Below, one piece after another: positions 1 to 11,639 of a stretch of DNA of 64,000 nt. Under the pieces are notes generated by a model. The model made no database searches. It was not told the DNA's origin and worked only from the letters and a program-made list of their open reading frames with translations. The DNA is from Chelonoidis abingdonii. Taxonomy: Eukaryota > Chordata > Testudines > Testudinidae. The position numbers were made by a program, and so were the translations under genes. Location: NCBI RefSeq assembly GCF_003597395.2, contig NC_133772.1, forward strand, positions 142,273,632 through 142,337,631, in the 5' to 3' direction. Within the stretch, counting starts at the first letter, position 1. The number at the start of each line of letters is the position of its first letter.

Positions 1-69
1 TCTGGGTATGAATCCATAATATTCTTCTTTAATTGTTTCATTCATATAAACTGAAATGTCCCTAGCCTC

Positions 70-235
70 ATTTTGCCAGAAGCTGGGAATGAGCGACAGG
101 AGGTGGATCACTTGATGATTACCTGTTCTGTTCATTCCCTCTGAAGTACCTGGCATTGGCCCTCTGTCGGAAGGCAGGATACTGGGCTAGATGGACCATT
201 GGTCTGACCCAGTATGGATGCTCTTACGTTTTGAT
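70..235 (+). repeat. LINE 3' end (CR1/L3-like), 5'-truncated
   Basis: A non-coding LINE tail. It carries the phrase GGATACTGGGCTAGATGGAC (about 176-195) followed by a 'GGTCTGACCCAGTATGG' block. The same tail recurs on the + strand at 11073-11140 and on the - strand at 58571-58990, so it is an interspersed family. It is probably a CR1/L3-type 3' UTR; I cannot name the subfamily. The copy is truncated and carries no coding part. Confidence 0.6.
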
Positions 236-299
236 TCTTTAATTGATTGAAACTCTTGCATATTTTGCTAGGTATTTTATCCACTTGAAAAAATATCCC

Positions 300-565
300 T
301 GTGATGAGGCAGCTGCCCCTCACTAGCATAAAAAGGGTTAAAAGCAGCCCTAGGTAGGCTGTGCCAGAGGCAACAAATCAGAGGTGAGCTGAAAGGAGTA
401 GCCAGTCAGGGCCAATCAGGCCCATATAAAAAGAGAGCTGCAAGGCGGAGGAAGGCAGTTCTCTGCTGGGAGCCCAGGGAGGAAGGACTGTGTCCGTGAA
501 GGGCCAAAAGAACTGCCAGCACCCTGGACAGAGCAGTGCTGAAAATGGGGGCTGAGGAAGACAGA
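300..565 (+). repeat. LTR-like fragment, interrupted by the next element
   Basis: Begins TGTGATGAGGCAGC and holds a CCAATCAGG block and a TATA-like CATATAAAAAG (about 422-432), followed by a purine-rich stretch. This is the usual layout of a retroviral or Gypsy-type LTR U3/R region. It stops where the Harbinger-like element starts, and no matching second half is seen beyond 2661, so it is partial. Composition and layout only; low certainty. Confidence 0.35.
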
Positions 566-2661
566 GGGTATGTCTACACTACGGGATTATTCTGATTTTA
601 CAGAAACCGGTTTTGTAAAACAGATTGTATAAAGTCGAGTGCACGGGGCCACACTAAGCACATTAATTCAGTGGTGTGCGTCCATGGGTCCAGGCTAGCA
701 TCGATTTCGTGAGTGTTTGCAGTTGTGAGTAGCTATCCATAGTTCCTGCAGTCTCCTCCGCCATTAGATTCTGGGTTGAGACCCCAAGTGCGTATGGTAC
801 AAAAACATTGTTCGGGTGATTCTGAGAGTAATGTCGTCACTCATTCCTTCCTCCGTGAAAGAGCGGCAGACAATCTTTCGCGCCCTTTTCTTGGATTACC
901 CTGGCAGACACCATAGGCACGGCAACCATGGAGCCCGTTCAGCTTTTTTTTACTGTCACCGTATGTCTACTGGATGTGCTAACAGAGCAGTACTGCAGCG
1001 CTACACAGCAGCATTCATTGCCTTTGCAAGATAACAGAGACGGTTATCAGTTGTCTGTCCCGTCTGCCATTGCCATTGTAAATTGGCGATGAGATGACGG
1101 TTATCAGTCCGTTCTGTTACCGTCTGCTGCTGTCATGGGTGCCCCTGGCTGAGGTTAGCCGGGGGCACCAAAGACAAAAATGGGAATGACTCCCCGAGTC
1201 AAATCCTTTCTTTATGGTATCTAAAAAAGTCAGTCCTGCCTGGAATATGGTGCAAGTGTAGTAGAGAACCAGTGTACCGAGAGCACAGCCGCTCCATGTC
1301 AGATTCTGCAGAAATGATTGAGCTGCATGCCATTCTAGGGGATGCCCCTGCAAACCCCACCCGTTGCTTCCCTCCTCCCCCAACCCTCCTGGGCCACTAT
1401 TGCAGTGTCCCCCATTTGTGTGATGAAGTAATAAAGAATGCAGGAATAAGAACACTGACTTTTTAGTGAGATAAAATGAGGGGGAGGCAGCCTCCAGCTG
1501 TATGATAGTCCAGGCGAGACATTAAGCGGTGGAGAGGGAGAGGAGCCCAGCATCCTGCTGCTATGATAGTCCAGGCAGTACAGAATATTTTCTTTACACA
1601 GTGAAGGGCAGGGGCGATGGAGCTCAGCCCCCAGTTGCTATGAGTGAAGACGGTTACCAGCCGTTCTGTACCCACTACGTGGGAATGACTAGGAGTCATT
1701 CCTATTTTTACCTAGGCACCCCTGGCCAAACCTCACTGAGGCGCCAGGACACTCACAGGCTGAAGATGATGATGGATAGCAGTCATATTGTAACCGCTGC
1801 CACCGGGAGGGGAGAGGAGAGGATACTGCTGTTCACTGCTGCAGCACCGCGTCTACCAGCAGCATGCAGTAGACATAGAGTGACTTGTGAAAAGTCAAGA
1901 AACAATTTTTTTCCTTTTTCTTTCACGAGGAGGGAGGGGTATTAATGGTAGTACCCTGAACCACCCCGGACATATGTTGAACCCTACAGGCATTGGGAGC
2001 GTCAGCCAAGAATGCAAATGCTTTTCAGAGACTGCGGGGACTGTGGGATAGCTGGAGTCCTCAGTCCCCCCTCCCTCGTCCATGAGCGTCCATTTGATTC
2101 TTGGCTTCGTTACGCGTCACGGCAGCACTGTGCTGTGGACTCTGTATCCATAGCCTGGAGAGTTTTTTTCAAAGTGCTTTGGCATTTCGTCTTCGTGTAA
2201 CGGAGCTCTGATAGTAACAGATTTGTCTCCCCATAAGCAGTCAGATCCAGTATCTCCCGTACTGTCCATGCTGGAGCTCTTTTTGATTTGGGACTGCTAT
2301 CGCAACCCGAGCTGATAGAGCTGCGCACTGGGCAAACAGGAATGAAATTCAAAAGGTTCACGGGGCTTTTCCTGTCTACCTGGCCACTGCATCCGAGTTC
2401 AGATCGCTTTCCAGAGCGGTCACAGTGATGCACTATGAGATACCACCCAGAGGCCAATACCGTCGATTTGCGGCCACACTAACCCTAATCCGATATGGCA
2501 ATAATGATTTCAGCACTACTCCTCTCGTCGGGGAGGAGTACAGAAACTGGTTTAAAGAGCCCTTTATATCAATATAAAGGACCTCGTTGTGTGGTCGGGT
2601 GCAGGGTTAAATCGGTTTAACGCTGCTAAATTCGGTTTAAAAGCGTAGTGTAGGCCAGGCC
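566..2661. mobile_element. Harbinger-like DNA transposon with decayed genes
   Basis: About 2.1 kb with inverted ends: GGGTATGTCTACACTACG on the left and, on the complement of the right end, GGCCTGGCCTACACTACGC. TAA follows the right end, which suits the 3-bp TWA targets of PIF/Harbinger, but the left flank does not match. It holds remnants of two opposing reading frames: a Myb/SANT-like domain on the - strand (2110-2295) and a + strand remnant around 1300-1460 with ELHAILG, followed by AATAAAG near 1429. All frames are broken. The first 120 bp recur at 63880-64000. The superfamily is inferred from the ends and the Myb-like partner; no DDE transposase was recognised. Confidence 0.6.
2110..2295 (-). 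pseudogene. Myb/SANT-like domain remnant of the transposon
   Basis: The - strand reads KSKRAPAWTVREILDLTAYG, then a LLSELR block, which is the start of the trihelix Myb/SANT-like domain common in Harbinger accessory proteins and abundant in turtle gene sets. The first tryptophan of the repeat (APAW) is present; the downstream helices are corrupted (CQSTLKKTLQ instead of an orderly helix), and the frame ends at 2110. A second, better preserved example lies at 50134-50631. Presumably a DNA-binding partner that recruits the transposase to the ends; dead here. Confidence 0.55.
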
Positions 2662-2664
2662 TAA

Positions 2665-3339
2665 GATATTTATCCTGATTTATAACTTAAACCCCATGTT
2701 TCTCTCTACCATGCTGTGCACTAGCCTTTCCTGAGTACAGTGTATTTTTATTGCTAGTAAGTCATCCTTACTTCACCTGTCCCTCCTGACTTTTGTTATC
2801 TCTTTTGTTTGGTCATTATATATTTGGGTCTGAAATTAGATGGCAGATTCTTTGTTGCACAACTATGTCTTAATTTTATTTTGAGGCATCTACTGAGTGC
2901 ACTTTTGGGCTTTATGAAGCAATACATTATAAAAAATTGTGACTTGGGGACAAGATATTCTCAATGCAAGGCCCTCTGTTGGATCAGATTCCAGAGCAGA
3001 GCCAGTGTTAGTTCTGCCTGGTATGTTCCAGAGATTGACTGTATCCTTTCTGTAGTTAATGAGGAGAGTTTTCTTTTTTAATAAGTAGGGAAATTTGTAA
3101 TTGTCATTTTTCTTAACATTATGTTAATTTGGATGGCTTTGTGCTCCTAGCACAAATGGGATGGGCACGTTGTGTAAATCAAAAAAATGAAATGGAATCC
3201 ATTTGGGCACAATCTTATCCTTATGGAAGTGATGGGAGTTACGCATGCCCAAAGAAGGGGTGATCTGGCCCTGTGTTTTTTATTTATTGTATATATAAAA
3301 TCCTTTTCTAGCTCATAGACTTATTTTTGTCTTAAACAG
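2665..3339. other. Intron sequence, nothing recognised
   Basis: AT-rich intron between the transposon and the first FANCM exon in the window. About 3200-3275 resembles an old degenerate sauropsid repeat ('gatctggccctg'), which I cannot name. The last 20 bases before the exon form a pyrimidine-rich acceptor ending in ACAG. Confidence 0.5.
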
Positions 3340-3524
3340 ATGAAAGCATATCTGAAAGCAAACCCAGTGATACCAGAGTTATGATCTTCTCCTCGTTTCG
3401 AGACAGCGTCCAAGAAATTGCTGAAATGCTTTCCCAGCACCATCCAATTGTCAGAGTAATGACCTTCGTTGGCCACTCCACAGGAAAGAGCATGAAGGGC
3501 TTTACACAAAAAGAGCAGCTTGAG
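3340..3524 (+). CDS. FANCM: FANCM exon (helicase lobe 2, motif IV)
   Basis: FANCM is the fork-remodelling translocase that anchors the Fanconi anaemia core complex on DNA. This 185-nt exon starts in phase (2 nt, then 61 codons) after an ACAG acceptor and ends CTTGAG before GTAAAG. It reads TRVMIFSSFRDSVQEIAEML and RVMTFVGHSTGKSMKGFTQK, the start of the second RecA-like helicase domain including motif IV. The last three residues (QLE) run directly into the VVKCF of the next exon, as in the vertebrate protein. By family comparison it matches human exon 9 (inferred). The DEAH-box lobe is encoded upstream of the window. Confidence 0.95.
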
Positions 3525-5208
3525 GTAAAGATGTAATCAGTCTTGTTTGAGAAGATGGATGTAGGGAATGTGATGTGCTAATATATATTGTATAGAAATG
3601 ACTATGTAGTTTCAAGTTCCATTAGTAAATTGCTGTACTAAGTAAACAACTGTGATCTCTAGACCTTTTGATGCCAACTGGAAAGGGTCCAAGGGGTGCA
3701 TAGGATTTTACAGGGATCCTCTGGATTAGATACAAGCATAACAGTTCACCAAAGGGTGGCATGTGTGGTCTCTACTGAAATCCAAGGGTCCACTGGTCAT
3801 CATAATCATTGTGAAATGTAGGCATGCATAATATTTCAGGAGTTATTTATCTATACTAAAAACTATGTTCTTAAGGCCTGGGAGCTGAGGCAAGTCACAA
3901 GAAGTGACAGACCTCACACATGTTCTTTTCAGGCAGAAGGTAACAGATGCTTTTCCCTCTATTTGACGGTAAGTATTGTGTGTCTCACAATGAATGCCTA
4001 TTTGCATAATCAGTGGAGTGGTATCCTGTTTATGACTAGGACCAAAGGACTAGTCTGTTATATAGGGTTGCAAAGAAACACACAGGATCCTTCACTGAGG
4101 AGACAAGCTAACAATATGTTTTATGAAAGGAGGGTAACAGCCAGCGTGGCTATAAAACACTGAAAGGAGTTTGGGTGAGCAATAGTCTATAGCACATGAG
4201 AGTAGTTAATTAAGTTTAGGCTCTAGAATGCATGTTATGATTTTATTTTATATGTAACAATTTGTTTCCATAGCTATTACTTAAATCTCTGTGCTACGTT
4301 AAATAAACTTATACTTGACTTCTCTATAAACCTATCTAAGTTCTGTGTGTTAAGTGAAGCGGTGACTTGAGGTGAAACTGGTAAGCAGGGATGTACTGTG
4401 CTTTGAAAGTAGCAAATCTGTGAATACTACGGATGTCTAGTGGATCAGGAGCTGGACACTCCAGGGAGATGCTTGGAGCTAACCTGTATAGAGAGAGTGG
4501 GGCCTGCGTAGGCCTAGATGAGGGAATCCTTGTGTTGCCCATGGCCAGTGGGGCTGGGGAGCTGACTCCCCTGCATACACAGACATGGCGTCCTTAGGCT
4601 AAAGTCAGATGATAGTGAGGTGCCTCTCAGCTCTGGGAAGCATGACATCCACTTGCAAAGTATTTTTCTTTCAGATCATCTGACCAAAAAGAAATGTATA
4701 AAAGAGAAAATATTTGCATTTAGTAATTTTGTTGTGTGATTTCTTGTAATAAAAAATATGCAATATTTGAAAAGAATGGAAATGTGCGTGGAATGAATTG
4801 AGCACAGTGCTTTTTTCCCTAGGTTTTTTGGAATTCTAAAAGTTAAGATTTTAGGCTATGTCTTGACTTAGTGGAGTAGCAGACATATATATTTGTAAAA
4901 TCAAGCAACTGATTAGTAGGAGTAGATTGGTCTTATGTATGTGGTAGTTTGACGCTGGATAAGGTGTGAAATGTCTTGATTTTGTATTTAAGGGTAGAAT
5001 AATATTAACAAATGCTGTGTGTGTCAGTATTATCAGTCAGCAGTTTAAAATGAAATACTTAACTGTTTTGGAAAGAGGTAGATTGTGCTTCTACAATTTT
5101 TAAACAAGCCGAAAAATTTTTAATCACAAGGCTGGAATATAAAAAGATGGTGAGAATTGATTTGGACAGTAGAGGAGATTTAAGATATGTGTTTTAATCC
5201 ATTTTTAG
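3525..5208. other. Intron sequence, nothing recognised
   Basis: A 1.7-kb AT-rich intron. I see no gene, structured RNA or clear transposon ends. The acceptor at its end is TTTTTAG directly before GTGGTAAAA. Confidence 0.5.
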
Positions 5209-5415
5209 GTGGTAAAATGCTTTCGTGAAGGTGGCTATAATACACTGGTCTCTACATGTGTAGGAGAAGAAGGTTTAGATATTGGAGAAGTTGACCTCAT
5301 AATCTGTTTTGATGCTCAGAAAAGTCCAATTCGTCTTGTGCAGCGAATGGGTCGAACTGGGCGCAAGCGGAAAGGCAGAATTGTTGTCATACTTGCAGAA
5401 GGACGGGAACAACGG
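5209..5415 (+). CDS. FANCM: FANCM exon (helicase motifs V and VI)
   Basis: A 207-nt, 69-codon exon between a TTTTTAG acceptor and a GTGAGT donor. It encodes the end of the second RecA-like lobe: [20 protein letters not shown] is motif V, and [16 protein letters not shown] is motif VI with the arginine finger region (QRxGRxGR). These motifs close around ATP and couple hydrolysis to translocation on branched DNA. Both are intact, so the ATPase lobe appears functional. The exon ends EGREQR, in phase with the TYNQSQSNK of the next exon. Confidence 0.96.
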
Positions 5416-5689
5416 GTGAGTTAAGAAATCTCTCATATTTTCTAACTTTTCAGTCTCATCACTTAGTCTCACAAAACAATTACATATAGATTAATTAAAA
5501 TCCTGGGGAGCTTGATGATGGTGGTGAACTCTTTGCATTAATAGTTCAAATGTCCCATTCTGGATTTGCAAATACACTTTAATAGTCCTCCTTTTGTATA
5601 GCCACATTCCAGAAGTGTTGGAAATGTGGAACTTTAGTACTTCAAGCTTTCATCTGTGTTTGGGATTTTTTTCAGTCTTAAGTCTTTCA

Positions 5690-5805
5690 AAGCCTTTGAG
5701 GCAGGTAAGTAATTATACCTATTATACAGATGGGTAAACTGAAGCATATAAGGTTGTGACTTGCTCAGGGTCACAAAATAATTAGTGTCAGAGCTGGCAT
5801 TAGAG
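5690..5805 (+). repeat. MIR SINE fragment
   Basis: Contains the MIR core order: 'ttatacagatgggtaaactg', then 'gaagcatataagg', 'tgacttgctcagggtcacaa' and 'aattagtgtcagagctgg'. This is the amniote-wide tRNA-derived MIR family, in sense orientation, broken off by the GC-rich stretch that follows. It is an ancient insertion that predates the turtle-specific repeats. Confidence 0.75.
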
Positions 5806-8015
5806 TGGGGGCTTGGAGCTCCATGGTCCCCCTCCACTGGTGGCTCCAAGCTGCCGGGGTCCCCTGCTGCTCTCAGCAACGGCAAAGCACAGCAGGGGTC
5901 CTCTGCCATTCACGGCGGTGGCAAGGCGCAGCAGCAGTCTTCTGGCACTCGCGGCGGCGGGGAGCGCAGTAGGAGTACCTCACAGCTCCCTGCCTCCGCA
6001 GGCAGCATGGGACCCTGCTGCTCCCATCCGGCGGTGCCTAAAATCACAGAGGTCTTTGGAAGTCATGGACTCTGTGTCCTTCATGACTAAATAGTAGCCT
6101 TAGTGATAAGCACCTTGGAACAGCAGTGCTGAGTGTGAGGTGAGGTCTGAGGAGACTTACGTAAATGGAAATCTCCTGTGACTGTTAAAGAGCTGAGCAT
6201 ACCATCTCAGCTTAACATTCTCACTCAATACTATTCCAGTCCAAGATGTGATGTCTGTATCTGTCTTAGAGTTTGAGATGACAGAGATTTGATTCTCAGA
6301 CAAGGTATCCTAAGTCACTCCTGTCTGTTAAAGAGGAACCTCTCAGAAGGACATATTGTATTTAAAAAGAAAAAAGTGGGCAATATCTTGTTCAAATGTC
6401 ATAAGTAGACATTTTCAGTTCCTACCTACAAAATCTGCCTGATTATTGTACATGTTTAAAAGCTCCCTATGTCATGGGATACTAATGTGGTCCTTTGCTG
6501 AAGCTTCCTTTTGAAGCAGTTGGATTCCTGTGACCTTCAGGAAACCTTTGAGGCAGACTGTTCTGATCATACATTTGTAAGCTTTAGAATCCACTTTAGC
6601 ACAGGCTGGTCAGAGGAACTTAAACACCACTTTTGGAAGGAAGCTAGGAATGGTGGGAGTGGGGAATCAGGTCTCAGGTTTACATCCAAAGATTTTGGGG
6701 TAACAAGTGTAAGGGGCATTTGAAATCTCAGCCCCATAGGCTCTGAAGAGAAAAATGATTCAGGATGGTTGTCAGACAACTCCATACAGATTTTTCAAGG
6801 AGTATGCTGACCTACTAGCACAATGTTTGTTTCCCTACATACATTTTCTCCCTTAAAAAGTATCATCTAACAAAAACTTCTTGCAAACTGATTGAAAACT
6901 GGCATTCTTCACTTGTAAATAATCTTTTCAAATACAGTCCAAGTTAGCAGTGACCAGAAGTGGTTGCCAGCTGATGGCCTCTTTTGTCTCAGTATGGTCC
7001 TACTAGACAGATGTCTGCATCACAGAAGCAATCGCTTATAATTGGCATTTATTGGACTTCTCCTTTCATGATTTTAATAAGAAAAACAAAAGAAATAGCA
7101 TTGTTGTGTTTTATACAGAAGTTTCATCTTGGTGAAGAAAGGGTATACAGACTATCATAGTTTTAAACCCTATAATTTTGCACAACTGGGAAAATTTAAA
7201 TAGCTAAAAATCTAAAAAAAAAAAAAAAAAAAAAAAAAAATTAAAACATAGCTATTAATCAAAATTTGAAAAATAAAATTTGGCCAAGGCTAGTCACATT
7301 GTATCTAACCTGGATTACCCTAAACTACAGGCCAGGGTGTTCTCCCTCCTACATCTCTTTCTCTCTCTCTCTTCCCCCCCCGCCCATCCAAGGGACATGC
7401 CCACTTTTGATACTGTGTACAAAAAAAATTAAATTCTGTATAATATATTGTTGTTGTCGTTATGCCTTACTTGGGGGTTTCTTATTCAGATGACGTTCTC
7501 AGACATCTCTGTATGTTCTTCAGTGCTATATATTATGCTCTGAATGGTTTTCATAAATGAATTTGTCAGGCCATCTCTTCACTTCATTTTACTTGCCTAC
7601 GATAAGTGAGTGGAAAGGCAAGAATGGGAGTGGCAATCTTTTTTGTTCTGTGTTTTGGGTTTTTTTCCCCATTGGAACTTTTAAGATGTGGACATGTTTT
7701 TCTGTGTAACCAGATTACCTGATTGTCATCTATATCTCTCTCCTTTTCCTCTGTTCATTCTGAGATGGGGTCAGATTGTGAACCCCTTACTCACACAAGT
7801 AGTTCCATTGACTCCATTGGGGAGATTCATGTGAGTAAAGGACTCACAATCTGGCTTTGATGTATTTGGCCTGTATTTTTTTGTTTTTGTAACGTGTTTG
7901 GGGACTCCTCCAACATTCATACTTTTGTTACGTATTATATTTTTAAGTGCCCTTTTAATTCTTAGTTATAAGGTGAAACTCTCCAGTAACAAGTGGCTTA
8001 TCCTCTGTTTTACAG
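5806..8015. other. Intron: GC-rich block, poly(A), microsatellite
   Basis: 5806-6050 is unusually GC-rich with many CG dinucleotides and CAGCAG-type runs. It ends in an imperfect dyad near 6055-6085 (AAGTCATGGAC / TCCTTCATGAC), so it is probably part of an unnamed repeat rather than a CpG-island promoter. A run of about 29 A lies at 7212-7240, and a CT-rich tract at 7357-7382. About 7766-7855 has inverted ends (CAGATTGTGAACCCC ... GACTCACAATCTGG), suggesting a small decayed non-autonomous DNA element. No gene seen. Confidence 0.4.
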
Positions 8016-8250
8016 ACTTACAATCAAAGCCAGTCCAACAAAAAGAGCATTTACAAAGCAATTTCAGAAAACAAAATGCTTCACTTTTACCCGCAAAGTC
8101 CTCGTCTGATTCCTGAAGGAATAAACCCAAAGTTGCACAAAATGTTTATCACTCCCGCAGTATATGAACCAAATAATTCAAGATCACTTTCCAAAGAGAG
8201 AAGATCCAGCTCACTCCGGCATAAATCTGGTCTCTTTTCCATGGGCACAA
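8016..8250 (+). CDS. FANCM: FANCM exon (start of MHF-binding region)
   Basis: A 235-nt exon (78 codons plus 1 nt) after TTTTACAG and before GTAAGA. It reads TYNQSQSNKKSIYKAISENK, then LIPEGINPKLHKMFITPAVY, which follows the helicase core in vertebrate FANCM. In the human protein this stretch begins the segment (roughly residues 661-800) that binds the histone-fold pair MHF1/MHF2 and improves fork binding. The extra base at the end, A, joins GC of the next exon to make Ser. The tail KERRSSSLRHKSGLFSMGTS is Ser/Arg-rich and weakly conserved. Confidence 0.94.
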
Positions 8251-8289
8251 GTAAGATTATGATGATTTCTTTACATGTATTGTGTAACC

Positions 8290-8898
8290 CAGGGGTCAGC
8301 AACCTTTCAGAAGTGGTGTACTGAGTCTTCATTTATTCACTCTAATTTAAGGTTTCACGTGCCAGTAATACATTTTAACATTTTTAGAAGGTCTCTTTCT
8401 CTAAGCCTATAATATATATAACTAAACACTCTTGGTAGTCCATCGAACCGATTATGACAAATCTGTGCACAGCTATTGTTGGTCTCATGGTGTGCCCTCT
8501 GCTGACTATACAAGCCAATTCTAGAGGTGCACATTTTGCTGCAGATGGTGCATGGGAAGTTCGCGGTCAGTGGGTTGTGTGCTGCTCGTGCTCTGTGACG
8601 TCGTTTGCGTGCCTCTTGTAGATGCTGGTGGCGGTCTTCCTCAAACGCGATGCAGGTATTCCTGACTGTTGCACGTCACTGTGGTCTGTCGCTGGCAGTG
8701 TCCTCAAGGTCCCTAGGTTAAACTATTGTTGTATGAAAAGTAAATAAGTTTTATAAAATGTTTAAGAACCTTCATTTAAAATTAAATTAAAATGCAGAGC
8801 CCCCTGGAACAGTGGCCAGGACCTGGGCAGTGTGAATGCCACTGAAAATCAGCTCATGTGCCACCTTCAGCACATGTGCCATAGGTTGCCTACCCCTG
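8290..8898. mobile_element. hAT-type non-autonomous transposon, 609 bp
   Basis: Terminal inverted repeats CAGGGGTCAGCAACC and GGTTGCCTACCCCTG. Perfect 8-bp target duplication GTGTAACC at 8282-8289 and 8899-8906, the hallmark of hAT transposition. No transposase frame, so it was mobilised in trans. A related 309-bp copy is at 15556-15864. The right target copy overlaps the first base of the next hAT element, showing that this one inserted at the older element's edge. Confidence 0.85.
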
Positions 8899-8905
8899 GT
8901 GTAAC

Positions 8906-9022
8906 CAGTGGTTCTCAACCTAGTTACCATTGTGGGCCATATCCAATACTACCTGTATGGCCCTGAGGATGTCACATGGACCGCAGCTGTGTGCTGATTG
9001 GGTCGCGGATTGAGAACCATTG
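8906..9022. mobile_element. Short hAT-type MITE, 117 bp
   Basis: Ends CAGTGGTTCTCAACC and GGATTGAGAACCATTG, a typical hAT terminal pair. The right flank is GTGTAAGC (9023-9030); the left flank GGTGTAAC is the same 8-mer with one base lost. The element is almost entirely terminal sequence and carries no gene. Confidence 0.7.
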
Positions 9023-9250
9023 GTGTAAGCTGATGTCCTGACTGCATTGTGATCCTGAAACGTGCACAAAACTGTTCATAAGTGTTATGGGTCGTTAGTA
9101 AAAATATAATTTATCTTACTCAAAACTTTTCAGTTTTAATATTATAATGAGACCAGTTGTTTATATACAAGTTCCAGTTCTTTCAGCATCCTTGAATCAG
9201 TTATTCCCTTAATGTGTATAGGGTGAATCAGCTATTTGTATCACTTCTCC

Positions 9251-10055
9251 TGTCATAAACAGATGGTTAAGGGTTAATGTCTCTTTTACCTGTAAAGGGT
9301 TAAGAAACTCAGTAAACCTGGCTGACACCTGACCAGAGGACCAATAGGGGGACAAGATACTTTCAAATCTTGGTGGAGGGAAGTCTTTGTGCTTTTTGTT
9401 ATTGTTGTTGTTCGCTCTTGGGACTAAGAGGGACCAGACGTACATCCAGGCTCTCCAAATCTTTCTGAGTCAGTCTCTCATGTTTCAAACTTGTAAGTAA
9501 TTAGCCAGGCAAGGCGTGTTAGTCTTATTTTTGTTTCCTCAACTTGTAAATGTTTCTTTTTGCTGGAAGGATTTTACCTCTTTTTGCTGTAACTTTGAAC
9601 CTAAGGCTAGAGGGGGTTTCCTCTGGGCTACACGAATCTGAATACCCTGTAAAGCATTTTCCATCCTGATTTTATGGAGATGATTTTTATCTTTCTTTCG
9701 TTAATTAAAAGCTTTCTTTTTTTTAAAGAATCTGATTGATTTTTCCTTATTTTAAGATCCAAGGGGATTGGGTCTGGACTCACCAGGGATTGGTGGGGGG
9801 AAAGGGGGGGGATGGTTAATTCCTCCTTGTTTTAAGATCCAAGGGGTTTGGATCTGTGTTCACCAGGGAAGTGGTGAAGCCTCTCAAGGCAACCCAGGGA
9901 GGGGAAAGTTTTGGGGGGATAGAAAGTGCCCCAGACACTGAAATTCTGGGTGGTGGCAGTGTTACCAGATCTAAGCTAGTAATTAAGTTTAGAAGGGTCC
10001 ATGCAGGTCCCCACATCTGTACCCTAAAGTTCAGAGTGGGGAAAAAACCTTGACA
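9251..10055 (+). mobile_element. Solo LTR (endogenous retrovirus type), 805 bp
   Basis: Begins TGTCATAAAC and ends ACCTTGACA, and is flanked by a perfect 5-bp duplication TCTCC (9246-9250 and 10056-10060). Inside is a poly-purine/GGGG-rich 3' half with two copies of 'ttttaagatccaagggg' (about 9753 and 9830). There is no internal coding region or second LTR, so this is what remains after recombination between the two LTRs of a provirus. Retroviral rather than Gypsy origin is inferred. Confidence 0.75.
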
Positions 10056-10303
10056 TCTCCTTAATGCAACTCCCAAGTGTTTGCTAGGTCTTAAACAAGT
10101 AATATTGCATCAAAATGTTTTTGCATCTTTATCAGGCTCCGTAACTTAAGCAGAAATTATTTTCTTGACTAATTTTAATAATAATAGAAAAACAGCTGAA
10201 AATTCACCACATTTTAGCAGATAACTATAGATGCAATGCTCCCTGTTTACAGAGCTCTTGTTTCAGTCTGAAAAATGGCAGGGACTTAGAGTTGATCCAT
10301 TGA

Positions 10304-10620
10304 AACCATAGATTCCTAGGTCAGAAGTGACCATAGTGATAATCTAATCTGACCTCATGCATTACACCGGTCATAGAACTTCCCCACAATAATTCCTCGA
10401 GCAGATCTTTTTAAGAAAAACATCCAGTCTTCATTAAAAAAAAAATTAATGATGGAGAATCCACCATGGTAAATTGTTCAAATGGTTAATTTCCCTGTAC
10501 ACACTCTGCCAAAAAATTATGCCTCATTTCCAGTCAAGCACCAACTAATAGCCTTTGGGTCATGTTATACCTTTCTCTGCTTAAACTGAAGAACCCATTA
10601 TTAAATGTTTGTTCCTCATG
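10304..10620 (-). repeat. CR1-like LINE 3' part, antisense
   Basis: On the complement this reads as a CR1-type tail: the + strand shows 'gaccatagtgataatctaat', 'ctgacctcatgcattacacc', 'gtcatagaacttccccacaa' and 'gatggagaatccaccatgg'. The order and wording match the turtle CR1-like 3' UTR, but diverge from the CR1 copies elsewhere in the window, so it is an older subfamily. No coding part is recognisable. Confidence 0.55.
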
Positions 10621-11072
10621 TAGATACCGTTGGCTATTTCTCATTCTCCTGTTTGGTTATTCCTATCTGTTCTGAGGGTTCTCCTCTTCTTACCAAAGAC
10701 TCTTCTAATATAGTAGAAAAGGTAAAGGTGTGATCAACACCACAGCTTGTGTCCAGGGAACTGCTTGTTCTACCAATTGAGATTAGGTTCCTGCTAAAAG
10801 TTTTTGTAGTAGACATAATCTAGCCCCTTCCCTTCTTCTCTTCTGCTCCCAAGAGTTGATAATTCATCTCTGAAAACAACTTGGCTCATTCCAGTGGTGT
10901 ACAACCTAAAGGAAAATGTCAATGAATTCTAGTACTTCATTATAGGACTATTGAAAACTTACATAAACAGAATATGTCTTTAAATCCTGCTTAATCCCTT
11001 TTCTCAAAAAAAGATGGAGCTTTGTAAGATTATACTTGGGGGGAGGTGGGAGGGGACAGACACTGAGATCAA

Positions 11073-11140
11073 AGACAGGATACTGGGCTAGATGGACCTT
11101 TGGTCTGACCCAATATGGCTGGTCTTATGGCTATGGTGCC
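11073..11140 (+). repeat. LINE 3' end (same family as 70-235)
   Basis: Only the terminal 65 bp or so: GACAGGATACTGGGCTAGAT then 'ggacctttggtctgaccc'. Extreme 5' truncation is normal for LINE retrotransposition. Confidence 0.6.
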
Positions 11141-11639
11141 AAACAAACGAATATTTCTAGATGTTGTAGACAACAATCTAAATTATAAGACCAAGAGTAA
11201 AATGTTCATTTATTTCCATTAATTTAATCACTACTGTATTTTGAAATGCCTTTTCAATTTTTTTACTTAGAACTTTGCTTGTAATTTCAAATACTCTTCT
11301 GCATTCATATACTGAACTTGAGTAAGCCTCTGATCTGTGGTTTTGTTTTAAAGTAATATACTTATGTCACATATATCTTTTTACAGTTATTGTTTAGCTC
11401 TAAAGTTCTCTACTTATTACCAATATATGGTTGTTTCAGCAGACAACAATTTGTCTGAAATTTTTTTATTACATCATACTTAAGAATGCTGATGCGTTTT
11501 TCGTAGTGACAAATCTTATGTCTTTTGTTGCAAATGAATCCTTTAATTTGGGGTTTTAAAACGGTAAAAATGTATCTGCTGTTCCAGCGTTGCTTTTGGC
11601 CAACAATCATGACATCAGAACACATACTAGACTTTTAGT

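Noticed and set aside
816..2200. Small host proteins in the first 2.5 kb
   Set aside because: All frames are inside the Harbinger-like element with inverted ends and are interrupted.
5806..6090. CpG-island promoter
   Set aside because: GC-rich and CG-bearing, but short, in mid-intron directly after a MIR fragment, with repeat-like internal CAGC/GGCGG runs and a terminal dyad; no exon follows.
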